Part shown: piece after piece, positions 1 through 11,239 of the stretch
Numbering within the stretch: position 1 is the stretch's first letter
Layout: each line of letters starts with the position of its first letter
Origin: Micropterix aruncella
Taxonomy: Eukaryota > Arthropoda > Insecta > Lepidoptera > Micropterigidae
NCBI GenBank assembly: GCA_944548615.1
Contig: OX155960.1
Coordinates: forward strand, 29,172,056-29,236,055
Direction of reading: 5' to 3'
DNA length: 64,000 nt
Position numbers and translations under genes: made by a program
The notes under the pieces: model-generated
Told to the model about the DNA's origin: nothing
The model's database searches: none
The model's input: only the letters and a program-made list of their open reading frames with translations

Positions 1-540
1 AAGTAAAGTATTGATCAATACTCGACTATAGCAAAGGAGAAAAAACAAGTGCACGCGGCGCGTCCGGCTTACGTCGTTATTCTATGACTATACTATAATT
101 TATGTTACGTTTATGACTTTGTTATTTATGATTTAACTTTATTATTTGTACCCGCGTTTACCAAATAGTCACATTAACCCGGTTTAACCAGTGGATATTG
201 CTACTAAGCAAATAGGCCATACGCATAAACAATAGCCAATAGGCCCACCTATTTATATACTTTGGTGTTCAATACAGTTTTTCAACAACAACAATTATAG
301 AATATGGGGTCAGAAACATCTGTAAAAGGCCATTGCTGGTACCAGGTGTGATTTTTAAAGATAAATTGTGAACAACACCTACAATGTGTTATTTTTTGAA
401 AAGCATTAAGCAAGTGAGACAACATGAAGCGAATTAAAACGAAAAGAATAGTACATGCAAAATATTTTTACAGTTGTAACTGTTTTCAGTAGTGTAAAAA
501 TATTCGAGAAACACATCTACTTTCGAAATTGTAACTATAG
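1..540. other. No recognisable gene
   Basis: AT-rich sequence with stops in all frames. A TATA-like tatttatata near 250 precedes a gttcaatacagttt stretch that could be the core of an old LTR promoter, but no LTR partner or coding remnant is visible, so no element is called. Confidence 0.4.
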
Positions 541-625
541 GGACTTGTAGTTTGGAGATGTCAACTACTACGGGCGAACCCGCCATCCTAGGAAGTTATA
601 ACGATATTAGATCGTTCTTACAACA
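541..625 (+). repeat. Short partial copy of GC-rich dispersed repeat
   Basis: The segment containing ctactacgggcgaacccgcc followed by ggaagttataacgatatta matches the reverse complement of 43775-43865 over about 75 bp. It is a fragment of the same family annotated at 1405, 17985 and 43390. Match quality was judged by eye. Confidence 0.45.
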
Positions 626-764
626 GTAGGGTGAACACACAGAGATTTTTATTTTTTTGGTTGTAGTCTTTATTTATAAAAAAGATAAAAATTACACGTC
701 ACAGTTCTCCACTAAGATAATTATATTATCTATTTTAGCTTTCTTTACGTTAAGTAGTTGTACT

Positions 765-1250
765 AACATCCTAACCTAATCGAAACTAACCTATAATCCT
801 ATAATAACTAGATGGATTTACACTAATAAATATTTACGGTAGATAAATGATCCACTCAATTAATATACCTACTTCCTAACCTAACCTATCACAACGTAAC
901 CTATATTAACTATTATATCTTTGATTACTCTAAATATATGTACTTACTTTGATTAATTAGACGATTACAAAAATAAATCATTACACTAATCGAATGATTG
1001 ACACTAGATGGATGTACTTACGCCCTATCATAACCTAACTAGCTTGATTTACCCTAATTATATGTACTTATTTCCACCTAGATGGATGTATTTACGCCCT
1101 AACATAAACCTAAATTACTATATAGCTTGATTTGCCCTAATTATAAGCACTTATTTCTACATAGTTATGCTAATGCTAATTTAACCTAATAGAATTATTT
1201 TTTTTCATATTTATGCTAATGCTTTTACATATTTATGCTAATTTAGCCTA
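765..1250. repeat. CCTAA-rich degenerate repeat tract with a 74-bp tandem pair
   Basis: CCTAA recurs irregularly (ctaacctaa, cctaacctaacct). Around 1005 and 1079 the motif tagatggatg starts two copies of a roughly 74-bp unit that share tttacgccct, agcttgattt and ccctaattat. A second small array of tttatgctaat units follows to 1250. CCTAA is the complement of the insect telomere unit TTAGG, but the copies are scattered and not head-to-tail, so this is not a telomere array. Confidence 0.5.
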
Positions 1251-1404
1251 ATAGAGTTTTTCTTTTCGCTGTTATAGTATTTATATTATTTATAAATGGG
1301 TAAGTCATTATTTAGGGCGCTTAGTAGTTTAAGTTTCAATGTTTTCTGAGTGGAACAATAAATTCAAGAGTTATATCGCCGTAGTAATTGTCTTGCTTGT
1401 TATA

Positions 1405-2010
1405 TTTTAAATACCCCTTTTCACGTAGCCGAGTTCTGTGTACATGATCGGCAGGTATAACACAGCCTACCGTCTAACTACGCCAACGAGCCCGTGATAG
1501 TCCAACGCCTTACCGCGAGATACTGGGAGTGCAACCAGCGGGCCAACCTCGCGCCCTTGCTACTCGATTTGGCCGGATTTCTCTGTCTTCCGGTCTGGTC
1601 ACGGATTCGAGTTCACTGTCTGAAGTAAGCGTTAATTCAGTTTGAATATATCGCGGAACGAGGCGCCCTTTGCCCGCCATGGTCACTCGGGATCGGGTGG
1701 CCAACGGATCGTTTCAAGGATAGGTGACTTCAAGTCGACAAATACCCCCCTTTGTCATAGGAAACGGGGCTGGGGAGCCCCCCTGGTTAGTCGCCGGATG
1801 GCACAAGCGTGGCTGACAAAGCCTGGTAAGCAAAAGGCCCAGTTCTGCCCCAGGTTTTTCTCCGAATTCGTGATCTTCTGATCCCAATAGCCTCCGACTG
1901 CAGGATTACAGCCGTCGCAGAGAACCTAACAGCGACCCTGACAGGTCGATTCCCTCTTGAAGAAGGCTACCAGAAAGGAGCCAAGCTGCACGGAACCATA
2001 GAGACTAGTG
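1405..2010 (+). repeat. GC-rich dispersed repeat, copy 1
   Basis: A block clearly richer in GC than its surroundings. It carries ccaacgccttaccgcgagat near 1502 and tcgcggaacgaggcgccctttgcccgcc near 1650, both recurring in the copies at 17985-18600 (same strand) and 43390-43870 (opposite strand). Open frames crossing it (1510-1704 -, 1642-1881 +) are not conserved between copies and are not called genes. A tRNA-like box (ggattcgag near 1598) hints at a pol III-derived head, but no full tRNA fold is visible. Family assignment is unknown. Confidence 0.55.
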
Positions 2011-2451
2011 AAACTTAACTTTGTGACTTGTTACTTTCCAAAAATAGAGCCATGGGGTGTCCGTAAAAAACCTTTATGATATGGGATCGCAGTTTTGAAG
2101 GCGCTGCGTTCCGAAGAGCTAGCATAATAGTTTTGCCGACCTGCCTCAAAATCAGTCTTGCTCACGTATAAATTATTTAATGTCGAATCGATGCCGTTTT
2201 CTCTTTTTAATAGAATATACATAATTATTACGGAATTGTAGAGCTGCAACCAAACGGCGCGCACAGAACGGTTCCGCTTTCATTGCCGCAAGAAAAAGTA
2301 CTAATATTCACCAATTTTCGAAGGAAACCTGTTACATTCTCAAGGGCTTTTATAACTATCAATCTACAATGGCATCTGGAATCTAGAGGAAAGGCACTAA
2401 ACTGATAAATAATATTTGTTGTAGTTTATTTGTTTTTGTAATTTTAATGAG
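2011..2451. other. No recognisable gene
   Basis: A 77-codon open frame on the - strand (2031-2264) shows no recognisable motif. Nothing else seen. Confidence 0.35.
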
Positions 2452-2649
2452 GTCTTTTGGAGATTCCGGACCCCTTTCAGAACGATAAGACAGTCCACAT
2501 TATTTCATCTGAGTCGTTGGAACAGCGATTACGGGCAGAACTCATGGATAAACCGTGTGTGCAGTACGACGATCAGTATGTATCAATCGATATATTCGCT
2601 GAATCGAATAACGTATTCAAAAACTTGTTAAGGAGGGCGATATTTAATG
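2452..2649 (+). CDS. Candidate internal exon, protein unknown
   Basis: I do not recognise this protein. The 66-codon frame is open from an AG at 2450-2451 to a GT at 2650-2651. It would join in phase (two bases of a split codon at the start, one at the end). The peptide begins LLEIPDPFQND and ends NLLRRAIFNG, is rich in Glu, Asp and Arg, and looks globular rather than like translated AT-rich noise. Codon composition is more balanced than in the flanks. The upstream sequence ttttgtaattttaatgag is only a fair acceptor. There is no ATG near the start, which fits an internal exon and not a single-exon gene. No neighbouring exon could be identified. It could also be a remnant of a transposon ORF. 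Confidence 0.3.
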
Positions 2650-4384
2650 GTAATGTATCTCAACACATTTTCTATTTTAAATAATTATATTTCATATCCT
2701 TTGTAAGGTACTATGAATTCCTATCAGATTCGATGTATCATATTTTGTATGTATATATTTACTAATGTACCTATCTGTCATATCAGTATATATCGTGTAG
2801 AGTATATATGTTAAGTATATGGATATCTTTTATTCCCTCCCTGTTTGTTCTTCCATTTTTATCCTACTCCCCAGTTTTTTAATCTTTTAGTGAGAAATAT
2901 TATTTCGGAGAAATATTATTATTTGAGAAAAAGTATTTTTGTTTGCATAATTATGGTTGTACTCTGTTTTTATCCAAATAAAAAAAATACGTAATAAATT
3001 GGCTTTAAGCCTGGTGTATTGTTACAAAAGCAATAATTTTTTTTAAAAATATAATAATTGTAGTGATAACATATAATGTAATGAATTTTAACATATTTGT
3101 AGTTGTTAGTAAGTGAGCATATCATTTCTTCTATTACAACATAAATAGTTGATCCAACATAAACTTAGGATAGCCCTCTTGTTCGAACCAGTTACGACGC
3201 ACGTGGTTACAGTATGTCTCGTGCAAATGATCATTCATTATTTATCATTTTGCATATTTTGCTTAAATTTTAAAAAGTTGATGATAAATCTAATAAATTT
3301 TCATTCCCATGAACTGTACCACAGGTTCAATGTATGGTAATCTATTTTAGAATTATTCTACACGTACTTATATAGTTTTTCTAAAGACTATTTTCATCTT
3401 TAAAGCCTTTTTATGTCTAGTTTATAAGTTAAAAATAACCAAATGTATTTTGAATTTTAGTTGTTTATTGTTTAGTTGCTTAAGTAACTATGTGCCTTTC
3501 ATTTCGCAATATCTATGATTTCGATAGCGAGTAGCTTAATACTTTCTTGGCTTATAGGCACGCAATGACTACGGTATTACCTCTTTTCACATTAGGGAAA
3601 AGTAATAATCATTACGAAATTTTTACTAATGGCAATTGCAATTAAGTGTAGTGCTCATCGCGCGGCTCGCATTTTCCTTTAATTATTATGCTTTGGGTAA
3701 GTGTGTAATCAGCCTTGATTACACAGCGAGGCAAATCTGGTTTCGGATGCGGTTATTGTTACTGCGGTAGTACCTAGATATCGTTGGTTATTCTCGTTCC
3801 CTCTTCGTAGTGTGGTAGCACCATCGAAAGAAGACAATTGCCGACTACTTTATTGTTCTCCCTGCATTTCTCTATCGTTTTACTATTTTGCCAGTATTTG
3901 AATGCCATACCACTTCTATGGGATTTGTGTAGGTTGCAAGTAGGGTTAAGTTTTTCGGCGTACTACTTGTAGAGAAAAGACATTTTGAGACTTGAATGAG
4001 ACAAAGAGAGGAAAACAACAGGTGGATTAAAGGATCTTTAAGAGGTCTCCGAACCGAAAAAGCTTCTACGCCGTCAATTATTATTTTTATTAAAAAAAAC
4101 TCGAGCGTTCACCTTACCACTCATTCACTTCCTGTTCGAAGCCACAATATTTGAGATACGGAAATCGCGGTTTTAGATTTTCCTACAGAGACTGTAATCT
4201 TTGAAGGGATTAAACGGTGATTTGCCTGGCAATCCACGACCGCCACCTTCCACCGCGTGAAGGTTAACAGTAAAGCCTTTCCGGGTGACGTTTGCAAGTT
4301 CATGGTATTTCTTTAGTTCACACTCGTGGTCTTTAGGGATATTTGATTACCGTAGAGCAGTTACTTCTACAATACGGATTACTC
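2650..4384. other. No recognisable gene or element
   Basis: AT-rich, with only short open frames (3149-3340 +, 4121-4303 -) that lack motifs. No repeat structure seen. Confidence 0.4.
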
Positions 4385-4570
4385 TTATTGACTGTTACGA
4401 ACGATTACTTCAGAGAATTATTATACTACTGTTACTGTTACTTCTGTTGTTATTTCTGTTACTTCTGTTAACTATTACTTCTGTTAGTTACTTCTGTTCT
4501 GTTACTTCTGCACTGTTAACCTAAACTGTTTCTTCTCTTAACTGTTACTAACTGTTACTTTTACAATACA
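4385..4570. repeat. Degenerate minisatellite, unit ctgttactt
   Basis: About 15 imperfect copies of ctgttactt / ctgttacttctgtt run head to tail. The open frame 4285-4524 is produced by this repeat and is not a gene. Confidence 0.75.
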
Positions 4571-5322
4571 GTCTTCTAAGTTACGGAATAAAGAGTTTTA
4601 TATCTAGACTTAAACGGTGATCTGTGCATCCAAGAATATAAGGAATATGATATTGCTTAGAGACTGAATCGACCTCTAGAATCAAGTTTGAAGCTTTGTC
4701 GAATATTGAAAAGGGGTTTAGAGTGGAACGTATTAGGCGATGGCATCAGAGTGTTTCTAAAAAATGACTCGGGCGGCAGAGGATCTGGAGCCTTTGACGA
4801 AAATTGCAAGTAGCATAGGTCAGGTACGGTCCTATTTACGCGTGCCCAATCTTCCGCGAAGCTCTGACTCACGACAATATTGACGCGATAATACAACTAC
4901 AGAAGTAGTTACTATCGGGTAGTAGTCATTTTACGAATCTCAAGAAAAATACACAAAACATGTGTCCTTCTATTTAGGTTCAGTAGTATCTGAGAGACTA
5001 CTTTCAACAGCTGGACTTCTCCGGAGTGATTTAAGAAATATGATCACCTGACAAATTACAAATGCTATGCTTTCCGACTAAAAAACTTCCTATGTTAAAT
5101 TTAGCTACAAATCATTACCATAAGCAAAAACCTAATAAAACTTAAATATATAAAATAGTTTCATTTCAAAAATGTTTAGGTATACCTAAGTATGTTAATA
5201 AACACACCTAGGTAGTTATAAATAATACGACTCGGAAGCTATCTACTGTGCAACAGTCATATTTGGCATAGTTTAATGCATTATGAATGAACAATAATCG
5301 AAATTGCAATCGGCGTTATTTT
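4571..5322. other. Intergenic; short match to a LINE-associated segment
   Basis: Nothing coding recognised. A segment at about 4640-4672 (agactgaatcgacctctagaatc) resembles 59868-59895 next to the R2-like fragment, differing at a few positions, so it may be the end of another copy of that element. Confidence 0.35.
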
Positions 5323-5680
5323 TTTACACGACTGCCCAAAAAAATGGAGTGTTATGTGTTCAGGGTTCATCAATGTATGTTTTCCGTTACTTTATTTCAC
5401 CATAACTTCTAAAGGCACGAACTGAATTTGAATTATGTGCTATTGTTTGAATCGTTATGCCATCCTGAGTGTCTTAGGGTTACTTAAATATCCAAATATC
5501 AAGTCTTTAGTAGTCTAAATGTCAAAATCTTCAAATGTCAATAAATTATCATGAATATAATATAGTGTTTAGTGTCAAATAAAAGGTTTGATTGAGTACA
5601 TTCCGGAAATGTACATGTATCTATATAGATAAATACATAAACCACAGATATTTCATTAATAAAACCGTAATTATAATAAT
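5323..5680 (-). repeat. Dispersed repeat family G (GGGCAGTCG end), copy 1
   Basis: Reverse complement of the sequence at 33434-33790. Shared blocks include the end gggcagtcgtgtaa, the block ataaagaaacggaaaac, gacatttggagattt, and atatttgtggtttatgtatt. Five copies or partial copies occur in this window. There is no coding capacity and no clear terminal repeats. It may be the 3' end of a retrotransposon, because aataaag lies near one end. Classification is open. Confidence 0.7.
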
Positions 5681-5861
5681 TATAAATACAATAGTTCCCT
5701 TTCTGTAACGACAGTCGTGTTTTTTATTATTTTTAATATATTTACTTGTTTGAATCGGTATAAGAAATGTAATCGGTAAACGAATAATCGAAACTTTTTC
5801 TCGTTGAAAGTTAAGCATTTGTTTAAAGCTAAGCTCCTACACTATTTTACCTAGTTATACC

Positions 5862-6330
5862 ATGGCTGCAAACTCGAATAGCTCAGTAACTTTGGTGCGG
5901 CTTTCTAGGCCAAGGACGTGGGAATTGCAGTCATCGACTTTTTCGGGGTTTGGCATTGGACGTCGCGTAAAGCGTGTGTTGCGGCAGCCACCGAACAAAA
6001 TCTATTACGCCACACGCTCGGCGCGGAGCAAAAAGCAGACGTCATTGTGCACGTACATACCTTTCAGCCCTCGATTGTGCACCGCGTATGAGAGGTTGTG
6101 AAACTCGAGATCCATCGTCGCTTTCGCCGGCCGCAGAGCCCGCAGATGACGAGAGGCGACCGCCAATCAGCCGCAGCCGCCGCCGCTGCACTTTCCAGAG
6201 AAAATATACTTCGGGCCGCGGAACAGGGTCACGTGGCCAATTATTATTATTATTACCCGGCCAACAAAGCAGGTAATGTAGGTGGGTAGGTACGGCGAGC
6301 TACGAAGGTGACATGGCGCAATCACCGACA
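5862..6330. promoter_or_regulatory. GC-rich island, possible promoter or first exon
   Basis: A compact GC- and CpG-rich patch in AT-rich surroundings. It contains a CCAAT-type box (gccaatcag near 6160), runs of gccgcc, and a possible splice donor (gcaggtaatg near 6270). Three overlapping open frames (5862-6101, 5974-6276, 6098-6289) reflect the base composition, and none has a recognisable domain. It could equally be a transposon fragment. Confidence 0.25.
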
Positions 6331-6712
6331 CGGCAGATACATTGCGAACACACTGTGATTTACACTGCACTTCGCCAGTTCTTATCGGGTCTTTATCACA
6401 CACTCGTTGATTTGAGTAACGGCGCCACCGGGAGTGCTGGAGGTAACCTGAAAACAAATAAATAACCAGAACTTTATTCACTGATGGATGGACGATAGGT
6501 TAACTGCTGCCAAATACTCTCAATAGGTATTGCGAAGCTCAAGAGTTATGGCAGGAGTTATCATGATAGATATCATGATTTTTATAATCATGATAAATTT
6601 ATATTTTTATTTTCCTGACAAAGGAAGGTATTGTGAACGCACTTCTGTGTGTTTGTGTATTCCTCCACGACAGCGCCCAAACGCTTCATCCGATTGCGCT
6701 GACGTTTGGGTG
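6331..6712. other. Short inverted atcatgat motifs, no gene
   Basis: Palindromic ttatcatgat/atcatgataa motifs recur at 6558-6598, with related ones near 6825-6860. No gene recognised. Confidence 0.4.
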
Positions 6713-6830
6713 AAAGTTGGGGGGTTGGAGGGGTTAGGAGGGGGTGTGGGTTAGGGGTTTGACTCGTGGGAGGTTGTCTGCTTGCTGGGAAAGTCTTAGG
6801 GGGAAACAACCGATTTTTCTATAATCATGT
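6713..6830 (-). repeat. Repeat family F, end with G-rich tract
   Basis: gggaaagtcttagggggaaac followed by aaccgattttt is the reverse complement of the end seen at 36623-36665 and 21807-21850. The adjoining G-rich run (6713-6765) corresponds to the C-rich run at 36670-36860. Four or more runs of G suggest quadruplex potential. Confidence 0.6.
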
Positions 6831-7127
6831 ATTTTTATAATACCAATTTTTAATAATCATGGCTTTTATAAACATATACACATGGTGTATAGGTTTTGGG
6901 GTCAATTCTTTTCATGAAAGCGATAAAACTTAGATTTTAATATCGTAGAATGATTGTTAATATTTTGTGCTTCCATAAGGTTCTCCACAATGAGTTGAAC
7001 TGTCCTACCTGCCTAGTAGTATTCGGTTTTACATTCCACCAAGATGTATGACAAATAAATTAAAAGTAAAAAAGGATTTTTTAAAACAAGCTTTACTTTC
7101 CACGAGGGAGTTCACGTGGCTATATCC
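6831..7127. other. AT-rich spacer
   Basis: No feature recognised. Confidence 0.4.
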
Positions 7128-7794
7128 CGGCTCCATCTTCAGGGTCTGAAGAGGGTCTGAAGTTCAGACCCTCGTCATCATGTGTAATGGAAAGTACTCA
7201 CGACAACAAAACAAACGAGCCCAAACTCGACTATCTCAGCACTTTTCATCGGAATGTTCCAGTGGCAATCTACCTGCTCTATCTTCAGACCCTCGTTATC
7301 ATGTGTAAGTCTTATCAGACCTATCGTGTGTGCGATATCTTCAGATATCGTGCGATATCTTCAGACCCTCGTCATCGAGTGTAATGGAATGTAATTAAGC
7401 CAATAAATCACACGAGTCCAAACTTGAACATCTTAGCACTTTCCAACAGGACGTTCCAGTGCCAATCTTCCGGCTCCATCTTCAAACCTTCGTCATCATG
7501 TCTAATGGAAAAGTACTCATGATAACAAACTAGCCCAAATTGGACTGTCCTACTATTTGCCATCAGTGACGTCCTGTCTCTACATCCCGACCCTATCATC
7601 AAATCAGCTCGATGGTACCATAACATTGCATTGTCACCGAACCTAAATAAGTATGTCAAATTTCAGTTCAATCGGATACCAGCAAGTAGTTGGAAAATGG
7701 TTTGCAAATTTTAAAACGGACAACTTACTTACGAACATTACAAATTACAATTTTCCATCACTACGCGGGTGAAACCGCTGGGCGCAGCAGCTAG
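7128..7794 (+). mobile_element. Non-autonomous Helitron-like 3' region with internal repeats
   Basis: The 3' end shows the Helitron signature: a hairpin (GCGG gtgaaa CCGC, 7765-7778) about 12 bases before a terminal CTAG (7791-7794), followed by host T. Upstream are three or four diverged copies of a unit containing ctccatcttcagaccctcgtcatcatgtgtaatggaa (starts near 7128, 7270, 7473 and 7590), spaced 120-200 bp apart. The 5' TC end was not located. No coding sequence; the open frame 7408-7659 (-) is incidental. Confidence 0.55.
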
Positions 7795-8079
7795 TATGTT
7801 ATAATTTTCTACCTTAACTTAATAAAAATTTATTTTAAAAAATCTCATATTTTTTCTTGATTTTACACAACAGTATTACAAGGATGTATTGGAGAACTAA
7901 ATATAATAGTAATGATGTTTAAAGTAATTTTAGTCTCGCATTGGATGTCTGAGCTATTTACTATTTGTAAGTTTTCTTATGGAAAGTAAAATAAAATAAA
8001 TAAAAGTAGTAAATATAATAAAATGTATAAAAAAACACGACTTTCGTTACGAAAACTGAACTACTGTATTTATTATTAT
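7795..8079. other. AT-rich spacer
   Basis: No feature recognised. Confidence 0.4.
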
Positions 8080-8580
8080 GTTTTTATAATTACGGGTTTT
8101 TACAAAATATTTGTGGTTCATGTATTTATCCATATAGATACATACATATTTTCGGAATGTACTCAATCAGACATTTTATTTGACACCAACCACGATATAC
8201 TCATGTTAGTTTATTGACATTTGGGGATTATGACATTTAGGCAACTATTTACTTGATATTTGGACACTCGGAATGACATAACGATTCTAGCAATGCCACA
8301 TACTTCTAAATCGGTGCCAATGTTTAGAAGTTATCCTAGAATGAATGAATGAATGAATGAAAATCTCTTTATTGCACAATAAAAATAAGGTACAATGGCG
8401 GACTTATTGCTACACTACAACAATATCTTCCAGTCAACCAACATGCTGGTGTGAAAAGAAGAGTAGGCAACAAAATTATAGCTTAAAATTAAATATTACA
8501 TAACATAGAATAAAGAAACGGAAAACATACATTGATGAATCCTGAATATATTACACTCCTTTTTTGTTGGGCAGTCGTAT
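8080..8580 (+). repeat. Repeat family G, copy 2, interrupted
   Basis: Matches 33434-33790 in the same order (aaatatttgtggttcatgta ... gacatttggggatt ... tactcctttttt-like end gggcagtcgtataa). It is split by the insertion at 8337-8508; the ataaagaaacgg block resumes directly after it. Confidence 0.7.
8337..8508 (-). mobile_element. Truncated retrotransposon 3' end with (TTCA)n tail
   Basis: A (tgaa)5 run at 8340-8361 followed by aatctctttattgcac reads on the - strand as a 3' UTR ending in a short simple-repeat tail. The bases tagaat flank both sides (8336 and about 8508), consistent with a short target duplication inside family G copy 2. No coding part is present. Confidence 0.55.
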
Positions 8581-9954
8581 AATAAAGGACACTCAATTAA
8601 AATGGCTTTAGCAATGCGCAAAGCCTAGGCTCGATTAAACATATCCGGTACAAGAATGACCCATACTTCGAAAAATAGGTAATATTTCATAATTTAATGG
8701 CTATCTATTTATTTGTATGTCTTTAAATTATATCACAAACATTTAAAATTAACATAGAAGTATTTTTTAATGGTGCAATCTGCTGGGCTGTAGCGAAACT
8801 ACTTCGAAAATACGAACTATATGAAAATAAATCATTCATAAAAATATTATATTAATTTAAATAAATCAATATATCCAATATCCTTGACAGCACGTCAATA
8901 TCTTTTGACACCACAAAAAAATAAGTATACTTATATAATAGTCAATAAAGTAAAGTGACTGCAATGACCACAGTACCTATACGGAATTTTAATCCTAATG
9001 ATCACTTATAGACTTACAACGTGCTTCGTATTCTTTATAGTATTTGCTTAATTATACCTAGGTATATTCATGTAGTAAATTAAAAACAATAATAGATATC
9101 ATAAACTTTACAGATAAGTAGCCATAACAATAACTAATAAAACTAACACATTGCTGTTAATGATGATAATTACAACGGCAATTATAAAATGTCTACTTAT
9201 TTGCAAGTAATACTGTTCGTCGCCATTATTTGTCTAATAAATTCACGTCCTCCAACATATTTTATCATCATGATTACGGGTAATGAATAGAATGAGATTT
9301 TGTTTTTACTCGGTCGACCCCATTATTCGCCTAATTATAATTTGATTATACTTCCTGACCCATTAGCACTAATTTAAAATCTAATTATTTTTTTTGTAAT
9401 ACTGCGATAACCTGGCGGTCAAGAAATTTGCAAATAACACTGTTCACTTAAATGGCATTGACTTAATTGTTTTTATAAGTGGATTTTATATTACCTATAT
9501 ATAATTTCTGTTCAATGAAGGACAGTTAAAATATGATTTATATTAAACCTGAATGATCAATGTTTTCGCTGACTTCCGCGAGTCCGCGGAGAAGCGATTT
9601 CTAATTTATATCAGAGGTCCTCTAACCAATGTAGAATTATTATTTGGAAGGTAGAGATTGAGGTTAAGGCCTAGATTAAGATAAAGATGTAAAATTATAG
9701 AATTTTAATTACCTAAGTAGGTACTCTTTTCATTAGATTTCAAATGAAATATATCGTTTCCATTGTCTTTATAAATCGATATTAGATGGTAAAATAATAT
9801 TTAATTACGAAAACCATATTCCGTATATTAGTTTTTAACGCATTTGTCGTTTGGGTATTTTAGCATTTTAAATGTAATCCCAAAAGTCAATTCCCAATTT
9901 CTTTTTAAGAAACCTATTGCTTCTTCTTATGATAACATCAAGCAGTGTAGCGGT
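8581..9954. other. No recognisable gene
   Basis: Very AT-rich, all frames closed, no repeat structure seen. Confidence 0.4.
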
Positions 9955-10012
9955 GGGGGGGGGGGGGGGGAAGGGGGGGGGGGGAAGGGGTTAGATGAGG
10001 AGAGGGGGCGGG
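9953..10012. repeat. Poly-G / G-rich tract
   Basis: Two runs of more than ten G separated by aa, with a further G-rich purine run near 10409-10441. The open frame 9844-10104 reads through it as a Gly run and is not a gene. Confidence 0.8.
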
Positions 10013-10690
10013 GCACTTTCTCTGGGGTGACATTTTTCATCTTCCACAACTTAATTTCATTATCAATGAAAAAACAATATTCACTGTTAAAAATTGTACA
10101 ATAGCGAAAATAACAAAATCATGCTAAATTTCAAGAATCACCCCTCGGCGCAAACAATCAATGTCTCTTAGGTTATTTTTATGAGCGCAGAAAAACAAAT
10201 AAGAAAATAGTTTAAAAAGTTGCATTAAAAACGTATACCTATGTTTAGTTGGTATCAATATTTTTTTTGGTGGTATGGTGGACATCAATATCAGAAGCGT
10301 CTGGTTTAACCAACCAATCGAATTGCGTCTTCAATTACCCTCCCACCCTACCGGTCCCTTAAGGTTCAAGGTACGACACTAGTAATTAAAAAAAAACACT
10401 GCTTGAATAGGGAGGGGGGGGGATGGAGGAGGGGGAGGAGAGTTTAAATCCAGGAATCGCCATGGGCGGCGCGAAATCTAGCTACGGATAGCATCTAATG
10501 CGAAATTTCCTAAAATGATAAAACTATTGACCAGTGGATCACCTTTGCGGTATTTATTCCCTAGTCGGTGAACCAGTTCCGTCCGTACCTCATCGGTATT
10601 CCCTCAGTGTACCAGTTTGGCAATACGGTATGTATAGGTAGTGTCTTTCTTTTTAAGGCGTTTGCCGGTACGGCACCACCAACTATTGAG
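10013..10690. other. No recognisable gene
   Basis: Contains the purine-rich run at 10409-10441 and otherwise nothing I can assign. Confidence 0.35.
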
Positions 10691-11002
10691 CTAATAACCT
10701 GTGTCTGTTAATGAAATCGGCGAGTATGGCTGTAACGAGTTTTCGCTATTCGAGTCGAGTGGCAATTTGAGGAAGCCGACTAACTGCCGCTCGATATGTT
10801 TATTCATTTTTGTCGCCAGTCCAAGTAATGTGTATAATTCCCGCGAGTTCCTGAACACATGGCTATATTCAAAACTTTTTATTTCCTTGTGTATTTTTAT
10901 ATTTTCTATCATTTCCATTAAGATAGAAAAAAATGTTTGTTTGCTTAACTGTATGTATGACTTGTATACCAGTATACCAATAAAATGAATCTGAATCTGA
11001 AT
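10691..11002 (+). mobile_element. Probable LINE 3' UTR with (TGAATC)n tail
   Basis: A block with moderate GC ends in aataaaatgaatctgaatctgaatc (10978-11002). A polyadenylation-like AATAAA joined to a short hexamer repeat is typical of non-LTR retrotransposon 3' ends. Coding sequence is absent; open frames on either strand here have no domain. Confidence 0.4.
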
Positions 11003-11071
11003 CTTGTACGCTTGAAGACCTTTATTTATTAAATATTCCTTCTTGTCCCGGGCTCTACAGCCAGCCGGGTC

Positions 11072-11239
11072 TCACTTCATACGTTGTGTACATTCTTGTG
11101 GTTTTCTCTCCCCTTGTGCACAAAGACTCACAACACCAGAAACGATATGATATACTTCTTCTGAAAGTCCGCCTGACACAATCACAACAGTATTTTCGGA
11201 TATATCGTCTACAAAGTCTACAAAGTCTACACTAGACAT
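11072..11239 (-). CDS. Small ORF, 55 residues, unknown
   Basis: I do not recognise it. The ORF starts at an ATG (11237-11239, complement) with an A-rich context and begins MSSVDFVDFVDDIS. It has a hydrophobic middle (NTVVIVSGG) and ends QECTQRMK. A reverse-strand AATAAATAAA lies about 45 bases past the stop (11021-11030), suitable as a polyadenylation signal. The acidic start contains a vdfvdfvdd repeat caused by a tctacaaag repeat in the DNA. It could be a terminal exon, a short peptide gene or chance. Confidence 0.22.
   Translation of the reverse strand: MSSVDFVDFVDDISENTVVIVSGGLSEEVYHIVSGVVSLCAQGERKPQECTQRMK

Noticed and set aside
765..1250. Telomeric (TTAGG)n array
   Set aside because: CCTAA motifs are scattered, with no continuous head-to-tail run.
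1642..1881. 79-residue ORF in the GC-rich repeat
   Set aside because: Frame not preserved in the other two copies of the repeat.
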